A stretch of DNA of 56,558 bases from Ruania albidiflava DSM 18029 (GTDB lineage Bacteria > Actinomycetota > Actinomycetes > Actinomycetales > Beutenbergiaceae), in assembly GCF_000421225.1 (NCBI RefSeq), contig NZ_ATWL01000020.1, positions 1 to 56,558 on the forward strand, written 5' to 3'. Positions 49,259 to 56,558 of this stretch are shown one piece after another. The notes under the pieces are model-generated. The model was given only the letters and a program-made list of their open reading frames with translations, was not told the origin of the DNA and made no database searches. The position numbers were made by a program, and so were the translations under genes. Numbering within the stretch: the stretch's first letter is position 1; each line of letters begins with the position of its first letter.

Positions 49259-49957
49259 TCACCGGGAGACCGAGTCCGGCCCGGCTGATGCAGCGGCGTG
49301 ACGATAGGGCACCCGGAAGGTCGCCATGAATCTGCTGAACAGGTCGCGATCGCCGCGAGCCGTGATCTCTCCGGACTCGACTGCTTCGTTCAGGTCGAGC
49401 TCGCCAGCCAGCACATCGCGCACAGCGACACCGCCCGACAGGCGGAGGTCGGCGTCCTCGTGCGTCCCGACGGCCACCTGTACCGAGCCATCGATGACGA
49501 CCGCATGGGCCACGGCGTCGCCGACGCGGACCTCATAGACAACGGTGCCAGCGCTGTTCTTGGCCGGGTCCGCCCAGCGGAATCCCGATCGCAGCGCACT
49601 TGCCAGAGCGGCAGAGGTGAGGATTTCGCCGGGCCGCGGCTCGCGCATCTGCTCGGCACCCCACAGGGATAGCGCGTCCAGAGCGGGGCGGAGCTCCTCG
49701 GCACGTGCGCTCGCGCGGTAGCGGACAGATCGGTCCGGGCCCGTGCTCAACTCGCGCACGACCAACCCGTCTGCCTCCAGCTCCTTCAAGCGCCGTGCCA
49801 GCCCGTTCGAGGGGATGCCGGGCAGTCCCTCCTGAAGGTCGGAGTACCGGTGGGGTCCGAGCAGCAGATCGCGCAGCACGAGCAGCGTCCACCGCTGCCC
49901 CAGCACCTCAGCGGCCCGAGCCAGTCCGCAGAACTGGCCATAGGAACGGTCTCGCAT
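49259..49957 (-). CDS. HxlR-family transcriptional regulator with C-terminal SCP2-like domain
   Basis: A 232-residue regulator. The winged HTH with N-terminal Cys10 covers about residues 8-100: CGLARAAEVLGQRWTLLVLRD, RYSDLQEGLPGIPSNGLARR. Residues about 115-225 form an SCP2/sterol-transfer-like domain (VVIDGSVQVAVGTHEDADLRLSGG). This fusion is known in actinobacteria. A TAACAT hexamer 6 nt upstream of ATG 49957 suggests leaderless transcription. It is divergent from the RibD_C gene. Confidence 0.9.
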   Translation of the reverse strand: MRDRSYGQFCGLARAAEVLGQRWTLLVLRDLLLGPHRYSDLQEGLPGIPSNGLARRLKELEADGLVVRELSTGPDRSVRYRASARAEELRPALDALSLWGAEQMREPRPGEILTSAALASALRSGFRWADPAKNSAGTVVYEVRVGDAVAHAVVIDGSVQVAVGTHEDADLRLSGGVAVRDVLAGELDLNEAVESGEITARGDRDLFSRFMATFRVPYRHAAASAGPDSVSR

Positions 49958-49963
49958 ACCTGG

Positions 49964-50021
49964 ATGTTACCGGAGCTGCTTCTATTATAAAAGTATGCTT
50001 GTCTAAATGAAGTCAGCCTCA
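49964..50021. promoter_or_regulatory. AT-rich divergent promoter of the HxlR and RibD_C genes
   Basis: TAACAT (49969-49964, minus) serves HxlR. Further out TATAAT lies on the minus strand (49989-49984), and TTGTCT (49999-50004, plus) may be the -35 of the RibD_C gene. The stretch is markedly richer in A and T than its surroundings. Confidence 0.35.
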
Positions 50022-50077
50022 GTGCTAAGCCGGGCGACGCGGTCGCCGGACTCAACGCATCAAGAAAAGGGACTCAG

Positions 50078-50686
50078 ATGAGCAGAATCGTGGTGCAGGC
50101 ATTCGTCACCCTCGACGGTGTGGTGCAGTCGAGCGTCCGGCCGGGCGAGCCCGCCATCGAACAACCACACTGGACGCTCGACTACGACGCAGAGCATGGT
50201 GGGGGAGAGATCAACGATCTGGTCCGCCACTGGGAGAGGCGCACCGCTGCGCTGTTGCTCGGCCGGACTACCTACGAGATCTGGGCCAATGCTTGGGGCG
50301 TGTGGGACGAGAATGCCGATGGGTTGGAAGGTGAGCTCACCCGCCACTACAACCGCGTGCCCAAATATGTGGCCTCGTCCACCCTGGAGGAGCTCAGCTG
50401 GAAGAATTCTTACCTCCTCGGTGCAGACACGGCGGCAGCGGTCGGCAGACTGAAGAGCCAGGTCGACGGCGAGATCCGCGTCTGGGGCAGCACACAGCTG
50501 ATCGGCACTCTCGCCAAGCACGACCTCATCGACGAGTACCGGCTAGCCCTCTACCCGTTGGTGCTGGGTGGTGGGACGAGGTTGTTCGGTCCCGGGTTTC
50601 CGTCGGCCTCCTTCACCCGAACCATGACCCAGCCGCTGTCCAGCGGCGTCGTGGTGAGTACGTACCAGCGGACGAGGAGTCGCTGA
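50078..50686 (+). CDS. Dihydrofolate reductase (RibD C-terminal) family protein
   Basis: A 202-residue reductase-fold protein: MSRIVVQAFVTLDGVVQSS, AALLLGRTTYEIWANAW with the NADPH-binding Arg-Thr, EIRVWGSTQLIGTLAKHDLIDEYRLALYPLVLGGGTRLF, a conserved end of the family. The substrate is unknown; relatives of this YyaP/YqjY type are not true DHFR. ATG 50078 has AAAAGGG upstream. Codons such as AAT, TAT and TTC-poor stretches look slightly less GC-biased than in neighbours. The HxlR regulator divergent to it is the likely controller. Confidence 0.88.
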   Translation: MSRIVVQAFVTLDGVVQSSVRPGEPAIEQPHWTLDYDAEHGGGEINDLVRHWERRTAALLLGRTTYEIWANAWGVWDENADGLEGELTRHYNRVPKYVASSTLEELSWKNSYLLGADTAAAVGRLKSQVDGEIRVWGSTQLIGTLAKHDLIDEYRLALYPLVLGGGTRLFGPGFPSASFTRTMTQPLSSGVVVSTYQRTRSR

Positions 50687-50767
50687 GCCCACCGCTGACC
50701 GGCGGTGCGCGATCACCTGCGGTCCGGAAAGACTCAGCGATGCGGGTCGAGAAGCTGTACGGCTCGG

Positions 50768-50773
50768 TAGAGT
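50768..50773 (+). promoter_or_regulatory. -10 hexamer TAGAGT for the YbaK gene
   Basis: TAGAGT ends 6 nt before GTG 50780. Confidence 0.45.
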
Positions 50774-50779
50774 GAAGAG

Positions 50780-51256
50780 GTGACCGATGCCGCACCGTCC
50801 ACGCCAGCCACCGAGGCCCTCGCCGCCTCCGGGCTCGAGCACCAGGTCACCCGGCACGGCATGGTCCGCTCCCTGGCGGAAGCAGCGGCAGCCCGCGGGG
50901 TGGCGCCGGCCGACATCATCAAGACGATGGTGGTGCGTCGCGGCGAGGGCGACTTCCTGTTCGTGCTCGTGCCCGGAGACCGCACCATCTCCTGGCCGAA
51001 GCTGCGCGCTCTGCTGGGCGTGAACCGGCTGTCCATGCCGGATGCGACCACCGCCAAGGAGGTCACCGGCTACGAGCGCGGCACGATCACCCCGTTCGGC
51101 GCCAGCCACCCCTGGCCGGTCATCGCCGACGAACGCATCCGCGCCCACGCGGTCTCCATCGGCGGCGGCGCCCACGGCGTGGCCGCCACTGTGGACGGTG
51201 ACGCGCTCACCGAGCACCTGCACGCCCAGGTGGCGGACGTGACCGACCCCGCGTGA
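50780..51256 (+). CDS. YbaK/EbsC-family aminoacyl-tRNA deacylase-like protein
   Basis: A 158-residue editing-type protein: [67 protein letters not shown]. Lys in IIKTMV is the residue that aligns with the essential Lys of YbaK. It may remove misacylated amino acids from tRNA. GTG start with a leaderless-type promoter. The next gene follows 7 nt after the stop. Confidence 0.88.
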   Translation: MTDAAPSTPATEALAASGLEHQVTRHGMVRSLAEAAAARGVAPADIIKTMVVRRGEGDFLFVLVPGDRTISWPKLRALLGVNRLSMPDATTAKEVTGYERGTITPFGASHPWPVIADERIRAHAVSIGGGAHGVAATVDGDALTEHLHAQVADVTDPA

Positions 51257-51263
51257 CGCCGTC

Positions 51264-52118
51264 GTGACCCTGCTCCCGCACCCCCGCACGGGAGACCTGT
51301 ACCCCTCCCCGGTGCCACCGGGCACCGGCTGGCCCGGTGACCCCGCCGCGCCCCGGACCACCCGCGCCACCGACGCCGACCAGGTGACCCGCCTGGCCGC
51401 CTCCGCCCGCAGCCTGGAGGTGCTCGACGCCCGCTCCAGCGTGTGCCGGGCGTGCCCACGGCTGGTGGCCTGGCGCGAGGAGGTGGCCCACCGCCGTCGG
51501 CGGGCGTTCGCCGACGAACCCTACTGGGGCCGGCCCGCACCCGGGTTCGGTGACCCACGGGCCCGTCTGCTGCTGGTCGGGCTGGCGCCGGCCGCGCACG
51601 GAGCGAACCGCACCGGGCGGGTGTTCACCGGCGACCGGTCCGGGGACTGGATCTTCGCCGCCCTGCACCGGGTGGGCTACGCCAACCAGCCGCTCAGCGT
51701 GGACGCCGCCGACGGGCTGACGCTGACCGGTGCCCGGATGGTCGCAGCGGTGCGCTGCGCCCCACCGGACAACAAGCCCAGCACCACCGAGCGGCACACC
51801 TGCGCCCCCTGGCTGGACCGGGAGATCGAGCTGCTCACCCCCACGGTGACCGCGATCGTGGCTCTCGGTGGCATCAGCTGGCAGGCTACCCTGGCGGCAC
51901 TGCGCCGGCTCGGTTGGAGCGTGCCCCGGCCGCTGCCGAAGTTCGGCCACGGCGCTGAGGCGCTGGTGCTGCCACCGGCCCCGCGCGGCACCCAGCCGCC
52001 AGCCGTGCACCTGCTCGGCTGCTACCACGTGTCCCAGCAGAACACCTTCACTGGCCGGCTCACCGAGCAGATGCTCGACGACGTACTCATCCGGGCCCGT
52101 GACGTGCGACCGGCCTAG
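51264..52118 (+). CDS. Uracil-DNA glycosylase, family 5 (UdgB)
   Basis: A 284-residue iron-sulfur glycosylase that removes uracil and deaminated purines from [18 protein letters not shown] gives the first Cys pair; [14 protein letters not shown] and [10 protein letters not shown] give the others of the 4Fe-4S cluster. The active-site loop is [20 protein letters not shown] followed by DRSGDW, lacking the catalytic Asp of family 1, as in Udg[23 protein letters not shown] is the DNA-binding end. GTG 51264 is used; it is likely co-transcribed with ybaK. Confidence 0.92.
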   Translation: MTLLPHPRTGDLYPSPVPPGTGWPGDPAAPRTTRATDADQVTRLAASARSLEVLDARSSVCRACPRLVAWREEVAHRRRRAFADEPYWGRPAPGFGDPRARLLLVGLAPAAHGANRTGRVFTGDRSGDWIFAALHRVGYANQPLSVDAADGLTLTGARMVAAVRCAPPDNKPSTTERHTCAPWLDREIELLTPTVTAIVALGGISWQATLAALRRLGWSVPRPLPKFGHGAEALVLPPAPRGTQPPAVHLLGCYHVSQQNTFTGRLTEQMLDDVLIRARDVRPA

Positions 52119-52166
52119 CGCTGCTGGCGTGTGCAAGACCACGCTGCCAGGGCCGGTCCCTCGCCC

Positions 52167-52172
52167 TAGAGT
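52167..52172 (+). promoter_or_regulatory. -10 hexamer TAGAGT for ndh
   Basis: TAGAGT ends 6 nt before ATG 52179; GGAGG also lies there but would fall upstream of the transcript start. Confidence 0.4.
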
Positions 52173-52178
52173 GGAGGT

Positions 52179-53576
52179 ATGACGCACGCACCTGCCAGCA
52201 GTGCCCGCGCCGAACGCACTCGCAAGGTCCCCCGGATCTTGGTCCTCGGTGGCGGTTACGTCGGGCTGTTCACAGCGCTGCAGATCCGCAAGCGGATGGG
52301 TCGGCGCGAAGCCGCGATCGTCGTGGTGGACCCGCGCTCCTACATGACCTACCAGCCGTTCCTGCCGGAGGCGGCCGCCGGGTCGATCGAACCGCGGCAC
52401 GTGGTCGCCCCGCACCGCCGGCTGCTGCGCGGCACCACGGTGCTCTCCGGCCGGGTGACCCACCTGGACCACGGCGAGCGGAAGGCCACCATCACCCCGG
52501 TGGAGGGGGAGTCCTACGACGTCTCCTACGACCACGTGGTGGTGGCCCTCGGTGCCGTCGCCCGGGTGCTGCCCATCCCTGGCCTGGCGGAGAACGGCAT
52601 CGGCTTCAAGCAGATCGAAGAGGCCATCGCGCTGCGCAACCAGGTGCTGAACAAGATGGACGTGGCCGCGTCCACCTGGGACCCGGACGCGCGCCGCCGG
52701 ATGCTCACCTTCACCTTCGTCGGTGGCGGGTTCGCCGGTATCGAGGCGATCGGCGAGATCGAGGACATGGCCCGCGCCGCGTGCAAGGACTTCGACTCCA
52801 TCCGGCCTGAGGACATGCGGTTCGTGCTCATCGAGGGCACCCGGCGCATCCTGCCGGAGGTGGGTGACGAGCTCGGCGGCTACGCCCTGGAGCAGCTGCG
52901 CCGCCGCGGTATCGAGATCAAGCTGAACACCTTCCTGAACTCCGCCGAGGACGGGCACATGGTCTGCTCCGACGGCGACGAGTTCGACTCCGACACCCTG
53001 GTGTGGACCGCCGGGGTGAAGGCCAACCCGGTGATCGCCGACTCCGACCTGCCGATCGACTCCCAGGGTCGGGTGCGCACCCTGCCCACGCTGCAGGTGG
53101 TCGACGCCGACGGTGAGATCGTCGAGGGGGCCTGGGCCGCGGGGGACTGCGCGGCCGTCCCGGACATCTCCACCGGCGAGGTGGACAAGCTCTGCGGTCC
53201 GACGGCGCAGCACGCCGTGCGTCAGGCCCGTCACCTGGGCGACAACATCGTCCGGTTCCTCACCGGTGAGCCGGTCACCGACTACTCGCACAAGAACATG
53301 GGTACGGTCGCCTCGCTGGGTCTGTACAAAGGGGTGGCGCAGATCCAGGGGATCAAGTTCCGCGGTCCGCTCGCCTGGTTCATGCACCGCACCTACCACA
53401 TGTGGGCGATGCCCAGCCTGAACCGGAAGGCCCGCATCCTGCTGGACTGGACCACCGCGCTGGTGTTCGACCGCGAGCTGGTGGCACTGGGCTCGCTGCA
53501 GAGCCCGCGGGAGGCGTTCATCGCTGCCGCAGCCGGCCGGGTGAGCAGGCCGAACAAGGAGCCGGTGCAGAAGTAG
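52179..53576 (+). CDS. ndh: Type II NADH dehydrogenase (NDH-2)
   Basis: A 465-residue FAD-dependent, non-proton-pumping dehydrogenase that passes electrons from NADH to menaquinone. The FAD loop is RILVLGGGYVGLFTA and the NADH loop FTFVGGGFAGIEAIGEIEDM. GAWAAGDCAAVPD ends the FAD site, and GPTAQHAVRQARHLGDNI the quinone region. The C-terminal amphipathic part (HRTYHMWAMPSLNRKARILLDW) should attach it to the membrane. It is followed directly by a tRNA gene. It may share the respiratory role of the cytochrome oxidase genes nearby. Confidence 0.92.
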   Translation: MTHAPASSARAERTRKVPRILVLGGGYVGLFTALQIRKRMGRREAAIVVVDPRSYMTYQPFLPEAAAGSIEPRHVVAPHRRLLRGTTVLSGRVTHLDHGERKATITPVEGESYDVSYDHVVVALGAVARVLPIPGLAENGIGFKQIEEAIALRNQVLNKMDVAASTWDPDARRRMLTFTFVGGGFAGIEAIGEIEDMARAACKDFDSIRPEDMRFVLIEGTRRILPEVGDELGGYALEQLRRRGIEIKLNTFLNSAEDGHMVCSDGDEFDSDTLVWTAGVKANPVIADSDLPIDSQGRVRTLPTLQVVDADGEIVEGAWAAGDCAAVPDISTGEVDKLCGPTAQHAVRQARHLGDNIVRFLTGEPVTDYSHKNMGTVASLGLYKGVAQIQGIKFRGPLAWFMHRTYHMWAMPSLNRKARILLDWTTALVFDRELVALGSLQSPREAFIAAAAGRVSRPNKEPVQK

Positions 53577-53604
53577 CCGTCGGCGGGGCCGTAGGATCGC
53601 AGCG

Positions 53605-53678
53605 GCCCCCATAGCCCAACCGGCAGAGGCAGCCGACTTAAAATCGGTGCAGTCTGGGTTCGAGTCCCAGTGGGGGCA
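53605..53678 (+). tRNA. tRNA with anticodon UAA (class I shape, short variable loop)
   Basis: A complete cloverleaf: acceptor GCCCCCA/TGGGGGC, 3-bp D stem GCC/GGC with an 11-nt loop containing GG, anticodon stem GCCGA/TCGGT with loop CTTAAAA (anticodon at 53639-53641), T stem CTGGG/CCCAG with loop TTCGAGT, discriminator A53678. The variable loop is only GCAGT. A UAA anticodon is leucine by codon, but leucine tRNAs have a long variable arm, which is absent. CCA is not fully encoded (ACCG). A TAGGAT hexamer at 53592-53597 is a likely -10. The identity is therefore uncertain. Confidence 0.8.
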
Positions 53679-53899
53679 CCGGCAACGGCGAGACAGTCAT
53701 GCCCAGCCGCTGGGCTGTGCGCACAGGGCGGCTGCCTGTTGTCCGATCCGGTAGCAGCTGCGGACGACGGCGCTGCGAGCCGAACAGAGGCCCAGGAGGG
53801 CGCCGCGCCCGACGCCCCTAGGTGCCGCCCGCTCACTGATGGGTGCGCCCGTGCGCCGCGCCGTTCCGCGCCGATGCCTGGCCTGCTGGGCCGGTGGCG
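53679..53899. other. Spacer with no supported gene
   Basis: Short open frames on both strands have no family motif and no credible start, so I see nothing here apart from the promoter of the next gene at the end. Confidence 0.5.
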
Positions 53900-53929
53900 T
53901 TGACAAGTCTCGACCAACCTCTCTACGTT
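53900..53929 (+). promoter_or_regulatory. Consensus-like promoter TTGACA / TACGTT
   Basis: TTGACA (53900-53905) and TACGTT (53924-53929) are 18 bp apart. The -10 ends 7 nt before ATG 53937, so the mRNA should begin at or next to the start codon. The palindrome GGAACATGTTCC (53932-53943) covers the transcription and translation starts and is a likely operator. Confidence 0.55.
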
Positions 53930-53936
53930 ATGGAAC

Positions 53937-54419
53937 ATGTTCCGAAATAAGCGAGAAGACGATGCTGCAAGTACGGCTCGGCCCGGGGCGACCTCGTCGC
54001 GAGGAGTCCTGCTGCTGCCGATGGTGCTGTCCTTCGCCCTGGTGGTCGGGGCGGCGGTGGACCAGCTGACGACCGGTGCGCTGGAGGCGTACTCGGTCTC
54101 GATGTACAGCGCCCACGGCGTGGCCGCCGAGCCGGGAGCGATCTACGGCCTGGTCTACACGGCTGGAGGAGTGCTCGTCGTCCTCTGGCTGCTGGTCGGC
54201 CTGGGGGCGAGGGCCGGTCGACGCTGGGGGTCCGGGGCGGTTGTCGCCGCGGTCGTGGTGAACGTCGTGCTGGCGCTGACGATGCTGTTCGTCACCGAGT
54301 ACGCCGAGCCGGTGTTCCCGCCGATGTGGGGGCTGCTGGCGGCCCTGCCTGCCGCCGCCGGTATCGGCGCAGCTGCGGTGCTCATCCGCGGCCGGGCCGG
54401 CCGCTCCACTGCCGCATGA
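53937..54419 (+). CDS. Small membrane protein co-transcribed with beta-lactamase
   Basis: A 160-residue protein with a polar N-terminus and four helices: LLLPMVLSFALVVGAAVDQL, GLVYTAGGVLVVLWLLVGLG, VVAAVVVNVVLALTMLFV, and LLAALPAAAGIGAAAVLI. TGALEAYSVSMYSAHG lies in the first outer loop. No family is recognised. The stop overlaps the ATG of the beta-lactamase gene (ATGA), and the operator-like palindrome sits on its start. This suggests a regulated two-gene operon. Confidence 0.7.
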   Translation: MFRNKREDDAASTARPGATSSRGVLLLPMVLSFALVVGAAVDQLTTGALEAYSVSMYSAHGVAAEPGAIYGLVYTAGGVLVVLWLLVGLGARAGRRWGSGAVVAAVVVNVVLALTMLFVTEYAEPVFPPMWGLLAALPAAAGIGAAAVLIRGRAGRSTAA

Positions 54420-55411
54420 CGACGACCGCGCCATCGGGACCGTGTGCACCAGACACCCCACCAGTGGATGAGGAATGTGTCCGGCAGCGGGCCTCGTCGA
54501 GGCGCCGGGGCCCGACTCGCCGGAGCCTGCTGGCCACCGGGGGACTGGCCGCTGTTCTGGCCGCGACTGCCTGCAGCCGACAGCCCTCGCCCGCCGCCGG
54601 AGACGCAGAGCTGCAGAACCCGGCCGGAGAAACAGAGCTGCAGAACCTGGAGGAGAGGACCGGGCGCACGATCGGCCTGTACGCCACGAACCTCAGCACA
54701 GGTCGCGAGGTCGCCTACCGGCACACCGAACCCTTCCCGATGTGCTCGCTGTTCAAGGTGCTCGCCGTCGCAGGGCTCCTGACCGAGCACTCCCCCTACG
54801 GTGACTACTGGGAGGAGAAGATTCCGTTCGGACCTGAGGACATCGTGGAGAACTCGCCGATCACCTCAGCCCACCAGGAGCGGGAGATGACCGTGTCGGA
54901 GCTGGCTGACGCGGCGCTGCGGTTCAGCGACAACACCGCAGGCAACTTGCTGCTGGAAGAGCTGGGCGGGCCTGCCGCCGTTACCCGGTTCGCTCGTCGG
55001 TTCCAGGCCACGGCCACGCGTCTGGACCGGTGGGAGCCGGAGCTGAACGAGGCCGAACCCGGCGACCTACGGGACACGACCACACCGGCCGACATCGCCA
55101 GGCTCTACCAGGCCTTCCTGGTCGAGGGCAGGCTCGGCCAGCTCGGGCAGACCAGGCTCCGCGACTGGATGCTGCGGAACACCACTGCCGACGAGCGGCT
55201 CCGCGCTGCCCTGGATGGCGAGTACGAGCTGGCCGACAAGACCGGTGCCGGTGAGTTCGGCGTGGTCAACGACGCCGGTATCGTCTGGCGACCCGACGGT
55301 TCAGTCACTGTGATCTCGGTCCTCACCCGTAGCGACAGCCGCTCAGCCGACAACGACAACACGGTGCTCGTCGCGGCAGCACGTGCAGCGCTGACTGCCG
55401 TGGGGCACTGA
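54416..55411 (+). CDS. Class A beta-lactamase, probable Tat-exported lipoprotein
   Basis: A 331-residue serine beta-lactamase. The signal region has RRRGPTRRSLL (twin Arg) and ATAC with Cys53 as lipobox Cys, so it is probably a folded, lipid-anchored enzyme. The active-site serine is Ser111 in MCSLFK (S-x-x-K, Lys114), then SDN (Ser171), the omega-loop Glu207 in EPELNEA and KTG at 275-277. All catalytic residues are intact. Between the lipobox and enzyme the DNA carries a 27-bp imperfect duplication encoding AELQNPAG and TELQNLEE. No BlaR/BlaI gene is adjacent. Confidence 0.93.
   Translation: MTTTAPSGPCAPDTPPVDEECVRQRASSRRRGPTRRSLLATGGLAAVLAATACSRQPSPAAGDAELQNPAGETELQNLEERTGRTIGLYATNLSTGREVAYRHTEPFPMCSLFKVLAVAGLLTEHSPYGDYWEEKIPFGPEDIVENSPITSAHQEREMTVSELADAALRFSDNTAGNLLLEELGGPAAVTRFARRFQATATRLDRWEPELNEAEPGDLRDTTTPADIARLYQAFLVEGRLGQLGQTRLRDWMLRNTTADERLRAALDGEYELADKTGAGEFGVVNDAGIVWRPDGSVTVISVLTRSDSRSADNDNTVLVAAARAALTAVGH
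54606..54647 (+). repeat. 27-bp-period direct repeat in the beta-lactamase linker
   Basis: CAGAGCTGCAGAACC occurs at 54606-54620 and again at 54633-54647, both in frame, giving a 9-residue duplication. Confidence 0.6.
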
Positions 55412-55465
55412 ACCTGCTGGCCTGGTCCAGGGCGGCAGGCTCTCCAGGAAGGCGCAGACCACGCC

Positions 55466-55936
55466 TCAGTGCGCGTGCGGCCCGGTGTTGTACTCCATGA
55501 CGTGCCCGACCAGGCCACCGAGACCGACCATGAACCCGATCCCGGTGAGCCACCAGCCGATCGCGGCACCGACGAACGCGAACCCCACACCGATGGCGAT
55601 CACCAGCGGCCACCAGCTCCACGGGGAGAACGTGCCGTACTCGCCGGCCCCGTCGGCCACCTCCGCCACCGGGTCGTCCTCCGGTCGGGCGTCGATGCGG
55701 CGCCCGACCAGGGCCAGGTAGCCCCCGGTCAGCCCCCACAGCCCGACGCAGACCGCCAGCGCCGTCGAGCCGATCGGCTCCCAGTAGGACCAGAAGCCGT
55801 AGAGCAGGAACACCGGCAGGAAGAAGCCGACCAACGCGCCGAAGAACACCGCCTCGGGTCGCATCGGCTTGTACGGCTCGGTGCGCGGCTGGTGGTGCGC
55901 CGTCGTCTGTCGCGGCCCTCGGACCTTGACGCTCAT
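55466..55936 (-). CDS. ctaF: Cytochrome c oxidase subunit IV (actinobacterial CtaF)
   Basis: A 156-residue membrane subunit found only in actinobacterial aa3 oxidases. Four helices: [58 protein letters not shown], and [19 protein letters not shown]. Between helices 2 and 3 lies a conserved-type acidic loop [22 protein letters not shown]. The ATG at 55936 overlaps the stop of ctaD (ATGA), so the two are one operon. Confidence 0.93.
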   Translation of the reverse strand: MSVKVRGPRQTTAHHQPRTEPYKPMRPEAVFFGALVGFFLPVFLLYGFWSYWEPIGSTALAVCVGLWGLTGGYLALVGRRIDARPEDDPVAEVADGAGEYGTFSPWSWWPLVIAIGVGFAFVGAAIGWWLTGIGFMVGLGGLVGHVMEYNTGPHAH

Positions 55937-56558
55937 CGGTCTCGTCCTTCCATCGTGCTGGCGGTCTTCCCCCCTGCTGTGCCCTCCGGCTCGGCGTGGT
56001 CCAGGGCGAACACCTCGGGGTGGTGCAGGTCGAAGGCCGGTCGCTCGGAACGGATCCGCGGCAGGGTGACGAAGTTGTGCCGCGGCGGCGGGCAGGAGGT
56101 AGCCCACTCCAAAGAGTTACCAAAACCCCACGGGTCGTCCACGGTGACCTTCGGTGCGTGCCGCCAGGTCTGGTACACGTTCCACAGGAACGGCAGCGTC
56201 GAGATCGCCAGCAGCACGGCCGAGACCGAGGACACCTGGTTCATCCAGACGAAGTCCGGTTCCGGCAGGTAGTCCGGGATGCGGCGCTGCATGCCCATCA
56301 CGCCCAGCCAGTGCTGGATCAGGAACGTGCCGTGGAAGCCGAAGAACAGCATCCAGAAGTGGATCTTGCCGAGCTTGTCGTCGAGCATCTTGCCGGTGAA
56401 CTTCGGCCACCAGAAGTAGAACCCGGCGAACATCGCGAACACCACGGTGCCGAAGACCACGTAGTGGAAGTGGGCCACCACGAAGTACGTGTCGGTCACG
56501 TGGAAGTCCAGCGGCGGACTGGCCAGGATCACGCCGGTCAACCCGCCGAACAGGAACG
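55933..56558 (-). CDS. ctaD: Cytochrome c oxidase subunit I (CtaD), C-terminal part
   Basis: The last about 208 residues of subunit I, cut by the window end. [21 protein letters not shown] contains the His ligands of heme a and a3, followed by three more helices ([40 protein letters not shown]). The hydrophilic C-terminus ends in [12 protein letters not shown]. The reading frame continues upstream past 56558 ([10 protein letters not shown]), so no start lies in the window. It is the oxygen-reducing core subunit of the aa3 oxidase. Confidence 0.96.
   Translation of the reverse strand, partial: FLFGGLTGVILASPPLDFHVTDTYFVVAHFHYVVFGTVVFAMFAGFYFWWPKFTGKMLDDKLGKIHFWMLFFGFHGTFLIQHWLGVMGMQRRIPDYLPEPDFVWMNQVSSVSAVLLAISTLPFLWNVYQTWRHAPKVTVDDPWGFGNSLEWATSCPPPRHNFVTLPRIRSERPAFDLHHPEVFALDHAEPEGTAGGKTASTMEGRDR

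Noticed and set aside
53697-53906. Possible small genes on either strand after the tRNA
   Set aside because: No ribosome site, no family motif and codon use typical of chance frames.

Overview
This window is high-GC actinobacterial chromosome, most likely from the order Micrococcales. The evidence is a WhiB1-type [4Fe-4S] regulator beside a PdtaS-type sensor kinase, the actinobacteria-specific cytochrome oxidase subunit CtaF, and the order lipoprotein-mazG-eno-ftsB-DUF501-ppx that is known from mycobacteria and relatives. Many GTG starts, ATGA overlaps and apparently leaderless genes fit the same group. No species can be named from the sequence alone.

Layout: 1-3.5 kb holds a cut-off IS481-type transposase abutting a truncated OsmC gene, a DUF1772/tetR divergent pair with paired operators, a multi-pass membrane protein and the remnant of an epimerase. 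3.5-9.6 kb has bifunctional PutA, an SDR-type epimerase, a tandem-repeat spacer and a membrane protein/TetR pair. 9.7-16.9 kb has a Nudix hydrolase, an ABC-2 exporter operon, an RpiB-like isomerase, PhoD and an IclR regulator. 17.2-23.1 kb has pdtaS, whiB1, a small membrane protein and a large FHA-FtsK/EssC-like ATPase. 23.2-28.9 kb is a MacB/FtsX-type ABC transporter beside a NarL-type two-component system. 29-32.2 kb has a hypothetical protein, an SRAP protein, a GNAT and a formylglycine-generating enzyme.

32.4-37.1 kb is a Tad (tight adherence) pilus operon with ATPase, TadB, TadC, a small pilin-like protein and three TadE/G-like proteins. 37-41 kb has a ceramidase-like hydrolase with a 5' frameshift, a DegT aminotransferase and an unusual three-domain regulator. 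41.1-47.2 kb is the conserved mazG-eno-ftsB-DUF501-ppx block, interrupted by a decayed DUF1206 gene. 47.2-52.1 kb has a VOC protein, a sugar porter, an HxlR/RibD_C pair, YbaK and UdgB. 52.1-56.6 kb has type II NADH dehydrogenase, a tRNA, a membrane protein/class A beta-lactamase operon, and ctaF with the 3' end of ctaD.

The main observations are: (i) a 58-bp palindrome with a conserved loop, present three times at about 22-kb intervals; (ii) a tRNA with anticodon UAA but no long variable arm, unlike a normal leucine tRNA; (iii) at least 14 genes with a TANNNT hexamer ending 6-7 nt before the start codon, the pattern of leaderless transcripts; and (iv) several reading frames broken by single-base or internal deletions. 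I did not find a clear defence, CRISPR or biosynthetic system.
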